NCBI GenBank assembly: GCA_964390465.1
Contig: CAYMIJ010000002.1
Span: forward strand, 124,001-188,000
Direction: 5' to 3'
From: JADZAI01 sp964390465
Lineage (GTDB): Bacteria; Pseudomonadota; Alphaproteobacteria; Micropepsales; Micropepsaceae
DNA: 64,000 nucleotides
The stretch's first letter is position 1. Every line of letters begins with the position of its first letter. The translations under genes and the position numbers were made by a program. Below are positions 37,751 through 46,889 of this stretch, one piece after another. The notes beneath the pieces were generated by a model, which had not been told where the DNA came from, did no database searches, and saw nothing but the letters and a program-made list of their open reading frames with translations.

Positions 37751-38888
37751 TGATCCGGCGCCCCGTCACATATTCGGCCACGCGTTGCACACGCTTGGCC
37801 AGCTCCTGGCGCCATCGCCAATTTGGGAAATCGGTATGATGGCGTAGTGGGGTCGCGAGCATATCGTCGAATTCCTGACGGGATATTCGGAGCTTTTTGC
37901 AGAAATAACTGATGTCTGTTTCCAGCTCGACAGGATCATAGAGCGGGTGGTCAAGTTCAGCTACCGCGTCAGCACGCGAAATCTGCCCTGACACGATCAG
38001 GCTGGATAGGTGCGGGCGGCGTTTGTCATATCCAAACCGGACGGGAAGAATATGGTTCTGGAAGAGCTTGGTGAACAGAGACTCGCCATGTTTGCGGCCA
38101 TAACTTCGCCAGCCGCACCGTTTCTGAAGCTCGGTAACGGCAATGTCCTTGTTGTAGGGCATGAAGTTCAACGGCCTGACCGTGCGCATTTTCCGTATCA
38201 GAGGAAACTCGAGATAGTACTGCAGGAAGCTGATCATCTGATAGGATTTGAGCTTTCTGGTCCCAAACTTCCGATGAATGGCGCGCAGGTTGATCGCATC
38301 CATGGCAGAGCCGTGCCACGCTTTCGGGAAGATGCCCTCGGTCGCGATATTGCCGCCGGAAAACACGACTGAAATCCGGTTCTTGATCGCGATATGATAC
38401 AACGTCGAAAAGAAGATGTGATCCTGGGGCACGTCCTGATTTGGAATACCGGAGCGCAGAAATGCCAACTGCAGATCTCGCATGTCTTCCCAGTTGACGA
38501 CGTGGGTATGCAGGTCAAAACCGCAATATTTGACGATGGCTTCGATATTCGAGACGGCAAGTTCGCTGTTCCAGCCAGCGTCGACGTGAACAACGAGTGG
38601 GCGCAAGCCTGCGTCGGCTATTTTAAGGGCCAGGTAAGAGCTATCGACACCTCCGCTTAAGCCAAGGATTGAATCGTAGGGCTTGCCAGCGCCGTCACGC
38701 TTTATGCGGCTGACCTCAGCCTCCCATAGTTTCTTTCCCTCATCATTGGGGAACCACGAACGCGAGGTGTCGCGCTCAAAAGACCGGCAATGATTACAGA
38801 CCCCATCAGCATCAAATGTGATTTCAGGATCGCTTGTGTCCATCACGCAGTGTGAGCAGATCCGATATGGGATTTTAACTTCGGGCAT
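37737..38888 (-). CDS. wbpG: N-acetyl sugar amidotransferase (WbpG-like)
   Basis: A 383-residue PP-loop ATPase. It starts with paired zinc cysteines (RICSHCVMD and GVCNHCRSF), then the PP-loop LGLSGGVDSSY near residue 88 and FSGGN. The C-domain has RHHTDFPNWRWRQEL. CAGGAAG before ATG 38888 fixes the start. With HisH2 and HisF2 it converts an acetamido group into an acetamidino group on a nucleotide sugar, as known for P. aeruginosa O5. hisH2 and hisF2 lie in the same operon at 40223-41586. Confidence 0.92.
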   Translation of the reverse strand: MPEVKIPYRICSHCVMDTSDPEITFDADGVCNHCRSFERDTSRSWFPNDEGKKLWEAEVSRIKRDGAGKPYDSILGLSGGVDSSYLALKIADAGLRPLVVHVDAGWNSELAVSNIEAIVKYCGFDLHTHVVNWEDMRDLQLAFLRSGIPNQDVPQDHIFFSTLYHIAIKNRISVVFSGGNIATEGIFPKAWHGSAMDAINLRAIHRKFGTRKLKSYQMISFLQYYLEFPLIRKMRTVRPLNFMPYNKDIAVTELQKRCGWRSYGRKHGESLFTKLFQNHILPVRFGYDKRRPHLSSLIVSGQISRADAVAELDHPLYDPVELETDISYFCKKLRISRQEFDDMLATPLRHHTDFPNWRWRQELAKRVQRVAEYVTGRRINVYS

Positions 38889-38913
38889 TTTGCTTCCTGG
38901 CGGGTAGGGCGTA

Positions 38914-40233
38914 TCAGCGGTGAGCTGAAATAGGTCTGGGTGCATAGGCCAGACTTCTCTGTGTTTGCCACCCCTTGCCGGACAGCATGACAAGCACAAG
39001 CAGTAATGCCACGCCTGATGAGACAAGGGCCGTCGTGGCTGATTGCTCAACGAGCAGAAATGAATAAATGAAACTCAAATACATATAGCCGGCATTGCCG
39101 TTCGCTTCGTAGAGTGCATCCAGAAGCTTCATGAAGCTGCCAACAAGTACTGTGGTCGCAAAATAGAGAGGGTACCCGCCATTAGCGAGCGCAATGGTGA
39201 AGGCGTTGGTGTTTACATTGGCATTCATATTACCTTCAAAGAGAAGACCAATCAGAAAGGTAGCCCCTAGGTCGCTTTTGATTCCTGACATAGGCGACCA
39301 CAGATTGCCCCCGTCTTCAAACAGAAGCTCCATATAAAGCTGAACCTCAAATCCAGGTATTGCATATATGCGTCTGAAAAAATATTCCGCAACTGTGGAA
39401 AATCCGCTCTCCCAGTATTCAATCAAGAATACAGCAAAAAATATGATTGTAAGGAGAAATATGACCTTGAAAAATGACGCTGTTTTTCCTGATCTCAAAC
39501 CAACGCCGACGGCATAAGATAGCATAATAAATACAAGTGGCTGCTTGGCGCCGATGCTATAGAAAGACACAAATCCAAAAATCAACGAACACGCCGCCAC
39601 CCAATGACGTCTGGTGAGTCCTCCCAGAAAAGCCAGAAAGGGATTGATGCCGTTCATTGTAATCACATTGAAATATGCCAACAGTGATCCAGACTGAAAA
39701 ATATCCCGAGCCTCCAGACGCCGCACATACATGTCCTCAACGGAAAGTCCGCTTGAGCTGCCCGCATTGAAAAATGTAATATAAGCCCCTGTGGCAGCAA
39801 TACCGAAGACAATCATCATGACCACATCCGGATTCATGTTTATGTTTATTGGCGCGCGCCACTTAAACGATGTGATCAAATATATTATGATATTTGGAAT
39901 TATTAACAAAATCAGCGATATGGAAAATGACAGAATATTTATATCTTTCGCTGCGCGCGCAAACAATATATATGACAGAATAACAAAAGTTCCGTACACA
40001 ACATAGAATAGGTGAGATGGTTTTGTGATTGATTTTGGCATACTCATGCCGAGAACTATAATGAGTGCGGGCACTACCAACCCAAAAGAATTGGCATAGC
40101 TAAGGGGTAAAAATCCAATATATGCATTTGAATACTGTAGCTGCATCTCATATACGATGAGCGTAGTCACGGCGATTACTATTAAAGACAGAATCCACTG
40201 AAACTGGACCCAGGAATATTTCCTACTTGGCAT
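38914..40233 (-). CDS. wzy: O-antigen polymerase candidate (Wzy)
   Basis: A 439-residue protein with about 12 hydrophobic segments and a large periplasmic loop around residues 275-330 (EYFFRRIYAIPGFEVQLYME), the usual layout of Wzy. Sequence identity to any known Wzy is not obvious, which is normal for the family. Its base composition is clearly AT-richer than neighbours (many ATA/TTT/AAA codons), suggesting transfer. It overlaps hisF2 by 11 bases and lies in the wzx-hisH2-hisF2-wbpG operon. Confidence 0.75.
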   Translation of the reverse strand: MPSRKYSWVQFQWILSLIVIAVTTLIVYEMQLQYSNAYIGFLPLSYANSFGLVVPALIIVLGMSMPKSITKPSHLFYVVYGTFVILSYILFARAAKDINILSFSISLILLIIPNIIIYLITSFKWRAPININMNPDVVMMIVFGIAATGAYITFFNAGSSSGLSVEDMYVRRLEARDIFQSGSLLAYFNVITMNGINPFLAFLGGLTRRHWVAACSLIFGFVSFYSIGAKQPLVFIMLSYAVGVGLRSGKTASFFKVIFLLTIIFFAVFLIEYWESGFSTVAEYFFRRIYAIPGFEVQLYMELLFEDGGNLWSPMSGIKSDLGATFLIGLLFEGNMNANVNTNAFTIALANGGYPLYFATTVLVGSFMKLLDALYEANGNAGYMYLSFIYSFLLVEQSATTALVSSGVALLLVLVMLSGKGWQTQRSLAYAPRPISAHR

Positions 40234-40975
40234 TGACGAACGTATCCTTGGGGTAGTTGATCAACACAGCCTTATGTTTGCCGTGAAACACGAAAATGCT
40301 TCCCGCAGCGACAGCTGAAGCACCACCGCGTTCAACAGCTTCCACAAGGTGCTCAACTGATCCGGCACCACCGCTCGCGATCACCGGTGTACGGGTAGCA
40401 GCACACACTTTCTGGATCAACTCGATATCATACCCCTTCATAGTTCCGTCGCGGTCGATGCTGTTGATGAAAATCTCTCCCGCCCCCGCCGCGACCAGGT
40501 TCGTGATATGATCCTGAAGCTTTACAGATTCTTCCCGTCCACCCGAACACGAATACACCCTGTGAGGCCCGATGAGTGGTTTGCGGACGTCAATCGCGCC
40601 AACAATCGCCTGAGATCCAAATACAGCAGATGCTTCACGAATGACGTCAATGGAGCGAAAAGCTGAAGAGTTGATCACCACTTTCTCGATCCCGCATCGT
40701 ATAACCTGCTGGACTTCTGCGAAAGTGCGGATGCCACCGCCATAGGCAACCGGCATAAAGCACTCGCCCGCGATTTCGGTGATGACCTCCCAATCTGGTC
40801 CCCGGCCTTCACGCGTTGCATCAATATCAAGAAGAATAAGCTCGTCGACCTCTTTTTCATTGAAGATCCTGACGGCGTTGACAGGATCGCCGATATAAAC
40901 GTCGGACTTGAACTGTTTTGTTTTGACCAGGCCGCGGTCTCTCAGCAGCAGGCACGGGATGACACGCGGCAGCAT
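40223..40975 (-). CDS. hisF2: HisF-like cyclase subunit of the sugar amidotransferase
   Basis: A 250-residue TIM-barrel protein of the HisF family: RVIPCLLLRDRGLVKTKQF, then DIDATREGR, YGGGIRTF, INSIDRDGTMKGYD and VIASGGAGS. It differs from housekeeping HisF in the N-terminal KTKQFK. In this operon it is the ammonia-accepting partner of HisH2 for WbpG chemistry, not histidine synthesis. The start overlaps the hisH2 stop by one base (TGATG). Confidence 0.92.
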   Translation of the reverse strand: MLPRVIPCLLLRDRGLVKTKQFKSDVYIGDPVNAVRIFNEKEVDELILLDIDATREGRGPDWEVITEIAGECFMPVAYGGGIRTFAEVQQVIRCGIEKVVINSSAFRSIDVIREASAVFGSQAIVGAIDVRKPLIGPHRVYSCSGGREESVKLQDHITNLVAAGAGEIFINSIDRDGTMKGYDIELIQKVCAATRTPVIASGGAGSVEHLVEAVERGGASAVAAGSIFVFHGKHKAVLINYPKDTFVNAK

Positions 40976-41586
40976 CAGCACAGTCCTGCAAACGCACCAA
41001 GAAGGCGCTTGCCGAAGCGATGGCTCTTCTCGGGATGAAATTGAACACCCCTTATACATCCCAGGCCAATAGCTGCGGCATATTCTATCCCGTAGTGGGC
41101 TTTCAGGATGACGTTGCGTTCATCGGCGGCCTGAAGGTAGTAGCTGTGAACGAAGTAGAAGCGAGAATTAGGTTCAAGGGCCGCGCCGAGCATATCAGAT
41201 GGATTGCTTACGTCGACACTGTTCCAGCCCATATTCGGAACGCGCAGATCCGGCTGATCGGGAAACCGGCGTGCAATGGCATCAATCCAGCCCAAGCCGG
41301 GTTCGTCGCCTTCCTCACTGCCTTTACCCAGCATTTGAGCGCCAACACAAATACCCAGCAGGGGAACCTGATGTACGAACACCCTTTCCTCGAGCAACGG
41401 AACAAGACCCGTTGCCCTGAGATTCTGCATACAGGCGTCGAATGAGCCATTCCCAGGCAAAATAATGCCACTGGCTGCAGCAACGTCAGTCGCCTGGCTT
41501 GTCATGCACGCTTTGTGGCCAAGCCTCGCCAGCATATTGGCTACAGCTCCGATATTGCCGATATTGTAATCAATGATGGCAATCAC
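40975..41586 (-). CDS. hisH2: HisH-like glutamine amidotransferase subunit
   Basis: A 203-residue class I glutaminase: IDYNIGNIGAVANML at the start, the nucleophile cysteine in LGICVGAQML, and the His/Glu pair in VQFHPEKSHRFG. The GTG start at 41586 overlaps the wzx stop by four bases (GTGA) and begins at the conserved IAIIDYN. It supplies ammonia to HisF2 and WbpG. Confidence 0.92.
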   Translation of the reverse strand: MIAIIDYNIGNIGAVANMLARLGHKACMTSQATDVAAASGIILPGNGSFDACMQNLRATGLVPLLEERVFVHQVPLLGICVGAQMLGKGSEEGDEPGLGWIDAIARRFPDQPDLRVPNMGWNSVDVSNPSDMLGAALEPNSRFYFVHSYYLQAADERNVILKAHYGIEYAAAIGLGCIRGVQFHPEKSHRFGKRLLGAFAGLC

Positions 41587-42815
41587 CGGACAACACCCCT
41601 GCTGCTGCGGTAGGTCAGGAAAAGGTAGATCAGATACATGACGCAATAGCCGTATGTGTAAGCGCGCAATGTGTCATGGAACCCGGACGACAGCAGAAGC
41701 GCAGCTGCGGTGACGGTCAGGAGGCACGCCTGCCATAGTAAATCAATGTGCTGGCGGCCGGTTATATAGAACAGATAGCTGAGCGGGCTGGCGACAAAGC
41801 GCAGCGCAAACATCGGAATCATGATGATTGCGATGGCGCCCGCTGGCCGCCAAGCCTCGCCAAAGCCCATAACAAACGCACGATCTGCGAGTAGGGTCAC
41901 GCAAATTACCAACAGCAAGGAGCCAATGCTCAGGGTCCGGAATGTTGAAAGATATTCCTGCCGACACTCGCCTCTTTCGCGGTAGGCTTCAGCGGCATGA
42001 CGGCGAAATACGTCTAACACGGCGCGCCCGAGGAGGGAAATCGGAACGCCGAGAACACGAAATGTCAGCGCCAGGATACCAGCGTTGGCTGCGCCAAAAC
42101 GTTCTGCGACAACCAGCATGGGCAGTTGCGCGGCAAACGCACTGCAGGCATCGGCGGGCAGGGCAAAGAGCGGAAATCGCGCATGAGCGCGCCAAAAAGC
42201 CCACAATCTTCCGCCCTGTCCAGACCAATGCACCCATCTGATGGGCCGGACCCTGGTGGCAACCACAAGGTTCAGTATGAGGCCGCCGAGGTGTCCGCAG
42301 ATGAGGCCGAGCGCGTCGCGGATCAGAAAAGCCATCAATAACTGTGCAAGCGCCACGGACACGGCCTGCGAGATGCGCAACCGTATAAGGGTGCGATAGT
42401 CGCCATCAGCGGCTGCCAGGGCCTGCCAGGAATCGCAGGCGGCGCATGCCATTGTACCTATGATGACTGAACTCACATAGAATGGACCTGACAACGGCAT
42501 GGTCATGTAACCCAAGACCCACGGCACGAAACTCAGGCAACTCGCAACAGTACCAACCATGATGATTGTGGGAATCAACAGCGACACGGCATTTTCCCGC
42601 GGGTTGCCGTCCGGGATGACCGTAAGCGCGATTTCAAGCCGCAATGTGCTGATAACCGCGAGAATGAGGATGATGCCTATCCAGACGGAATAAATGCCGA
42701 ATGCGTCTGGTCCATAAAGCCGGGCGAGCGCCAAAGCGCTGACGATGGGGATCAACTGCGCCACCGCAGTCCCCGAGAGGACGGAGACCACATTGCTCCA
42801 AAACGGTTTCTTCAT
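41583..42815 (-). CDS. wzx: Wzx-type polysaccharide flippase
   Basis: A 410-residue protein with 12 hydrophobic segments of the MOP/polysaccharide_synt superfamily: GTAVAQLIPIVSALALARLYGPDAFG at its N-terminus is the typical first-helix region. It moves the lipid-linked repeat across the membrane. First gene of the minus-strand operon ending with wecB. Confidence 0.87.
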   Translation of the reverse strand: MKKPFWSNVVSVLSGTAVAQLIPIVSALALARLYGPDAFGIYSVWIGIILILAVISTLRLEIALTVIPDGNPRENAVSLLIPTIIMVGTVASCLSFVPWVLGYMTMPLSGPFYVSSVIIGTMACAACDSWQALAAADGDYRTLIRLRISQAVSVALAQLLMAFLIRDALGLICGHLGGLILNLVVATRVRPIRWVHWSGQGGRLWAFWRAHARFPLFALPADACSAFAAQLPMLVVAERFGAANAGILALTFRVLGVPISLLGRAVLDVFRRHAAEAYRERGECRQEYLSTFRTLSIGSLLLVICVTLLADRAFVMGFGEAWRPAGAIAIIMIPMFALRFVASPLSYLFYITGRQHIDLLWQACLLTVTAAALLLSSGFHDTLRAYTYGYCVMYLIYLFLTYRSSRGVVR

Positions 42816-43190
42816 TTCAACCGCGTCGCTTTGCGCTCATGGTCAGCACGGCAAGGCATAAAGGCTATCTGAGACTGGGTAGAAGGCGTTTTTGACGTAT
42901 TCGGTATGAGTATGACCCGCAAGGCTTATCGTTGTGATGGACCTGTCACAATAGCTGCCACGGATGGGTAGTGAGCGTGTGAGAAAATGGCGAGGTCTGT
43001 GATGAGGCCGGCCCCGGGTATATCGGTTTGACAGTCCAGCGGACCGTGTAGGCCCTGTGATATCTGACAGGTCATGGCGCTGGATCGGCTTTCGCATTCT
43101 GAACGGCGCCGATAAGATCGTCCTGTCACATGATGTGGCGATGGATGAACTCAAAGCATGAATGCTCACCTGCGGCGTGCCTGTGCGCCC
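42816..43190. other. Gap upstream of wzx with a possible gene remnant
   Basis: No complete gene. On the + strand the frame from 43006 to a TGA at 43159-43161 is open for 51 codons and has protein-like composition (RWIGFRILNGADKIVLSHD), but no ATG; a GTG at 43057 is possible. Its TGA overlaps an ATG at 43158. Promoters for wzx (minus) must lie here. Confidence 0.35.
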
Positions 43191-43721
43191 ATGGACATTC
43201 CAGTTCTGGAAACAGAGCGGCTGATCCTGCGCGGTTACAGGCCCGAAGACGCACCCGCCGTGGCCGCGCTTCAGGGCAATGAAGACGTGCAACGCCACAT
43301 GGGCGGACATATCGACGCCACACTGAAGGGCGCCTATGCGAAGATGCTGAACCACACGGCGCTGTGGCATTTTCGCGGTTTCGGCAAATGGGCAGTTGAG
43401 GAGAAGACAACCGGGCGCTGCATCGGCCGCGTTGGCCTTCTGGATTACCCTTATCAATGGCCGGGACTGGAACTCGGCTGGACCCTGCTGCCCGACACCT
43501 GGGGCAAGGGCTATGCGAGCGAGGCCGGCAAGGCGGCGCTCGACTGGGGCTTTGAGGTTTTAGAGGCCGACTGCATTCTCTCGATGATCCAGCCCGCCAA
43601 CACCGCCTCAATCAATGTCGCGCAGAAACTGGGCGAGACCTACTGGAAAGACTTCGACGACGAAGACGGCCTGCAACAGATCTGGCGCATCACCCGCGAT
43701 GAGTGGATGGCGGGGCGGTAA
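43191..43721 (+). CDS. RimJ/RimL-type GNAT acetyltransferase
   Basis: A 176-residue GNAT protein: LETERLILRGYRPEDAPA at the start, WTLLPDTWGKGYASEAGKA as the acetyl-CoA loop, and NTASINVAQKLGE near the C-terminus, the standard RimL-like order. ATG 43191 fits the family start; an ATG at 43158 is an alternative. Acceptor unknown. Confidence 0.85.
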   Translation: MDIPVLETERLILRGYRPEDAPAVAALQGNEDVQRHMGGHIDATLKGAYAKMLNHTALWHFRGFGKWAVEEKTTGRCIGRVGLLDYPYQWPGLELGWTLLPDTWGKGYASEAGKAALDWGFEVLEADCILSMIQPANTASINVAQKLGETYWKDFDDEDGLQQIWRITRDEWMAGR

Positions 43722-43733
43722 CACAGCCCCCCA

Positions 43734-44870
43734 CTAGTCGCCACCCTGGATGATCGGCTCACCACGCGCCTCTTTCAAAGCACTGGCGATGATCGGCTCT
43801 TTCCAGTAGCGCGCGAACCACAAGGCAAGCCATGGGTCGCCATGCGTCATGGACTGTTCCGCGACCGACATATCGACACGCGCCATCGCGGCTGCACTGT
43901 CGATCTTTTTGTGTTTGGCCAGCGGCGCGACCTGGCGCCGAACATCGGCCAGCATGTCGATGAGTTGTTCGACATAGGCATAAGACGACATCGGCGCACC
44001 GTGGCCCGGCACGACCTTTATGGCGTTCAGCGCATGGATCTCATTTAGGACGGTGGTCCAGTCAGCCGGATAGGAGTTGAACCCGTAAGGCACAGGCCGC
44101 ACCACCGTGTCGCCAGTGATGACGATACGCTCGCCAGGCAGCCACACGACGGCGTCTCCAGTGGTATTGGCACGCCCCAGAAACAGGATGTCGACCGGCG
44201 TGCGCGGATCAGGCAGGCTCAATTTTCGGATAAAGGTTTCACCGGGCACGACGCGGTGCGCAGGCTTCATCTCGCGGCCATAGCGTTCGTACTCGGCCGC
44301 CGCCGTTGCATAGCCGGCGCGGATCGCCGGATCATAATCAGGCTTGACGGCGCTGCCGGACAGAAACGCCATCCCATCTGCAATGTTCTGCTGATAACGC
44401 GCATTGGCGGTCGGATCATCACCCGGCATGAAACGGTCAGAGGCCGGGCTCGCCAGCATGTCGCGCGTCGCGGGGGTGGAAATGATCCGCGCCTGCGGCC
44501 ACACCTCCAGCAGGCGCGAAACACCAAGCGTATGGTCGCCATGCCAGTGCGTGAGAACGACGGCCTTCACCGGAAGACGGGTGCGCGCCTTCACATAGGC
44601 GATGACCTCGTCGGCGCCGGCGGGCGAGCCACCGCTGTCGACAAGCACGACGCCATCAGACTGTTCGATAATTTCGACATTGCCGCGTGGCTGCACATGG
44701 AAGACGTCGCCCTGCGTCAGGACCGTGACATGTGGTGAAAGTTCGACAGGCTGGAACAGCGGTGGGTCAGCGGTGCCATGTGCTGGTTCCAGAGGCGTGG
44801 CGCATCCGGTCAGCAGAAGCGGAACAAAAACAAGCGGAAGAACGAAGCGCCTGCGCAATGGAAGCGGCAT
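43734..44870 (-). CDS. MBL-fold metallohydrolase lipoprotein
   Basis: A 378-residue protein with a lipoprotein signal (VPLLLTGC) and the metallo-beta-lactamase fold: HWHGDHTLG for the zinc site, TGDTVVRPV and VPGHGAP for later ligands. Likely anchored in the outer or inner membrane facing the periplasm. Substrate unknown. It ends 12 bases from the convergent GNAT gene. Confidence 0.85.
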   Translation of the reverse strand: MPLPLRRRFVLPLVFVPLLLTGCATPLEPAHGTADPPLFQPVELSPHVTVLTQGDVFHVQPRGNVEIIEQSDGVVLVDSGGSPAGADEVIAYVKARTRLPVKAVVLTHWHGDHTLGVSRLLEVWPQARIISTPATRDMLASPASDRFMPGDDPTANARYQQNIADGMAFLSGSAVKPDYDPAIRAGYATAAAEYERYGREMKPAHRVVPGETFIRKLSLPDPRTPVDILFLGRANTTGDAVVWLPGERIVITGDTVVRPVPYGFNSYPADWTTVLNEIHALNAIKVVPGHGAPMSSYAYVEQLIDMLADVRRQVAPLAKHKKIDSAAAMARVDMSVAEQSMTHGDPWLALWFARYWKEPIIASALKEARGEPIIQGGD

Positions 44871-44968
44871 GACTGGACCTGCTGATGGCTTCGGTCAGCT
44901 TACGCGCATCAAATGTCGACAACGAGAGACGAGCGGTTCAATTCTGCGTGTATCGGTGTGGTGCCTGA

Positions 44969-46024
44969 TTATGCCCGGCGCGGCATCGCCGCCCAATAGT
45001 CCAGATCCAGAATCACCTCGGCGGGGTACTCGCCCTTCTCGTTTTTGTCAGGAAAATCCGTGCACGGACGGTCTTTCGTGGCCACCAGCCGCAACCGCAA
45101 CGCGCCCGCATCCTTGCGCGCTTTCAGCTCTGCTTTCTCAACCACTTCCGACCACGCATAGACCGTGCCGCCTGCAAACAGCGGATTCACATGACGGCCG
45201 GCATTGATCGCCAGAATATGCGCTGCATTGGCAAGGCCGTTGAATGAAAGCGCGCGCGCCAGGCTGATGACGTGTCCGCCATAGATGAGGCGGCGGCCAA
45301 AGCGGCCCTGGCCCTCGGTGTGCTGATTGAAATGCACTTTTGCCGTATTCTGATACAGCCGGGTCGCCAGCATGTGGTCGCTTTCTTCGACCGTTACGCC
45401 GTCCACATGATTGATCTTCTCGCCGACGGCATAGTCATCCCAAAGATGGGGCGCCCCGGCGATGGCTGCATCATAGTCGTCAAACGCGACCCCGGCGGGC
45501 AACATCAGCGCATCGGCTGAAACCTTTTGCGGCAGATCAGGCACCGACTGCCCAGCGACATCAGCTTCAGGACTGCGCTTCCTGACCATGACCCAGCGCA
45601 CATAGGACAGCACCGTATCGCCCGCCTGATTGAGCCCCGTGGTGCGCACATAGACAACGCCGGTCTGACGGTTCGAGTTTTCCTTCAGGCCAATGACTTC
45701 ACTGACAGCGCTCAGCGTATCGCGCGGGAAAACAGGTTTCAGGAAACGGCAATCGGCATAACCCAGATTGGCCACCGCATTCAGCGAGATGTCCGGCACG
45801 GTCTTGCCGAACACCATGTGGAAGGCGAGCAGCTCATCCACCGGCGAGCGCTGATAGCCCAGACGCCGCGCGAATTCGTCAGATGAGGCGACGGCAAACC
45901 GGCCACCATAAATAGCGTTGTAAAGGGCCACGTCGCCCCCAGTCAGGGTGCGCGGGGTGGCGTGACGCAGGATCTGACCGATGCTGAAATCTTCAAAGAA
46001 ATTGCCAGTGAACGATTTTGTCAT
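44969..46024 (-). CDS. mch: Mesaconyl-CoA hydratase (MaoC-like, ethylmalonyl-CoA pathway)
   Basis: A 351-residue double-hotdog MaoC protein. The two halves have NFFEDFSIGQILRHATPRTL and DYAVGEKINHVDGVTVEESDH, and the C-terminus reads VATKDRPCTDFP. These match mesaconyl-C1-CoA hydratase of the ethylmalonyl-CoA pathway in Rhodobacter (Mch). It hydrates mesaconyl-CoA to beta-methylmalyl-CoA. GGGGA before ATG 46024 supports the start. Confidence 0.92.
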   Translation of the reverse strand: MTKSFTGNFFEDFSIGQILRHATPRTLTGGDVALYNAIYGGRFAVASSDEFARRLGYQRSPVDELLAFHMVFGKTVPDISLNAVANLGYADCRFLKPVFPRDTLSAVSEVIGLKENSNRQTGVVYVRTTGLNQAGDTVLSYVRWVMVRKRSPEADVAGQSVPDLPQKVSADALMLPAGVAFDDYDAAIAGAPHLWDDYAVGEKINHVDGVTVEESDHMLATRLYQNTAKVHFNQHTEGQGRFGRRLIYGGHVISLARALSFNGLANAAHILAINAGRHVNPLFAGGTVYAWSEVVEKAELKARKDAGALRLRLVATKDRPCTDFPDKNEKGEYPAEVILDLDYWAAMPRRA

Positions 46025-46100
46025 GGCGCCGATCCCCAAAAGAAAACGGCGCGAGCCTTACCAGCCCGCGCCGCCCTGTCATAGATGACGTAAAGGTCGA

Positions 46101-46778
46101 TTAGCCGCCACCCGCCTTGATGGCTTTGCGCTTCTCGGCAATGAAGTCGAGACCTTCCTTGGCGCTTTTGTTGGCGGCGTCCATGGTCAGGACTTTCTTG
46201 TAGCATTCCTCGGCCTTGTCGAGCTGGCCCAGATCCTCGTGGGCGCGGCCCAGCGTCAGCCATGCATCCACGCTCTTGTCGTTGATGGTGACGGCCTTGC
46301 GGCAGTCTTCGCGCGCACCGGCATTGTCGCCGGCCCATGACTTCGAAACACAACGCGAATAGATGTATTCGAAATTGTCGGGCGAAATCTTGATCGCTTC
46401 GTCATAGGCCTTGATGGCCTGCTTGTATTTTTCCTGCTCCTGATAGGCCATGCCGGTTTCGAAATGGGCCGGGCCAAGGTCGGGCTTGATCGCCAGTGCC
46501 TTGTCGAAATCCGCCAGCGCCTCAACATACTTCTTGGTGCGACGATAGGCCTGACCGCGATAGAAATAGGGGTAGGGCTGCCATTCCTTGGGCAATTTCG
46601 CAGCGTCGATCACACCCGTCATGATGCGAATGGTTTCGTCATTGGTTTTGGCATTGGCCGAAGCCTGGCCGCGCTTGAACTCCTCAATGGCGGCAGCTTC
46701 GGTGGCTGACTGTGCAAAGGCAGGTGCAGACAATCCGGTCACTGCGGCAAGGGCTGCGGCGATAAGAACTAAACGCAT
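46101..46778 (-). CDS. Secreted TPR-repeat protein 1
   Basis: A 225-residue protein: signal peptide (MRLVLIAAALAAVTGLSAPAFA), then TPRs such as YFYRGQAYRRTKKYVEALADFDKALA and HFETGMAYQEQEKYKQAIKAYDEAI. Four to five repeats are visible. TPRs bind partner proteins; partner unknown. It lies beside a second secreted TPR protein with the same layout (46890) and an ethylmalonyl-CoA pathway gene. Confidence 0.8.
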   Translation of the reverse strand: MRLVLIAAALAAVTGLSAPAFAQSATEAAAIEEFKRGQASANAKTNDETIRIMTGVIDAAKLPKEWQPYPYFYRGQAYRRTKKYVEALADFDKALAIKPDLGPAHFETGMAYQEQEKYKQAIKAYDEAIKISPDNFEYIYSRCVSKSWAGDNAGAREDCRKAVTINDKSVDAWLTLGRAHEDLGQLDKAEECYKKVLTMDAANKSAKEGLDFIAEKRKAIKAGGG

Positions 46779-46889
46779 GGTCAACAAATCCTCCGGCTTC
46801 CTCTGGGGAAGGTCGTTTCTGATCGTGGCAGGAATGCGGCGCGCAGCTTTACGTCCAATATTTTGGGAGTCAACGCGCCGCCCGTTTGA

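Noticed and set aside
42843..43457. 204-codon minus-strand frame next to wzx
   Set aside because: It overlaps the GNAT gene on the other strand, and the residues look like translated antisense.
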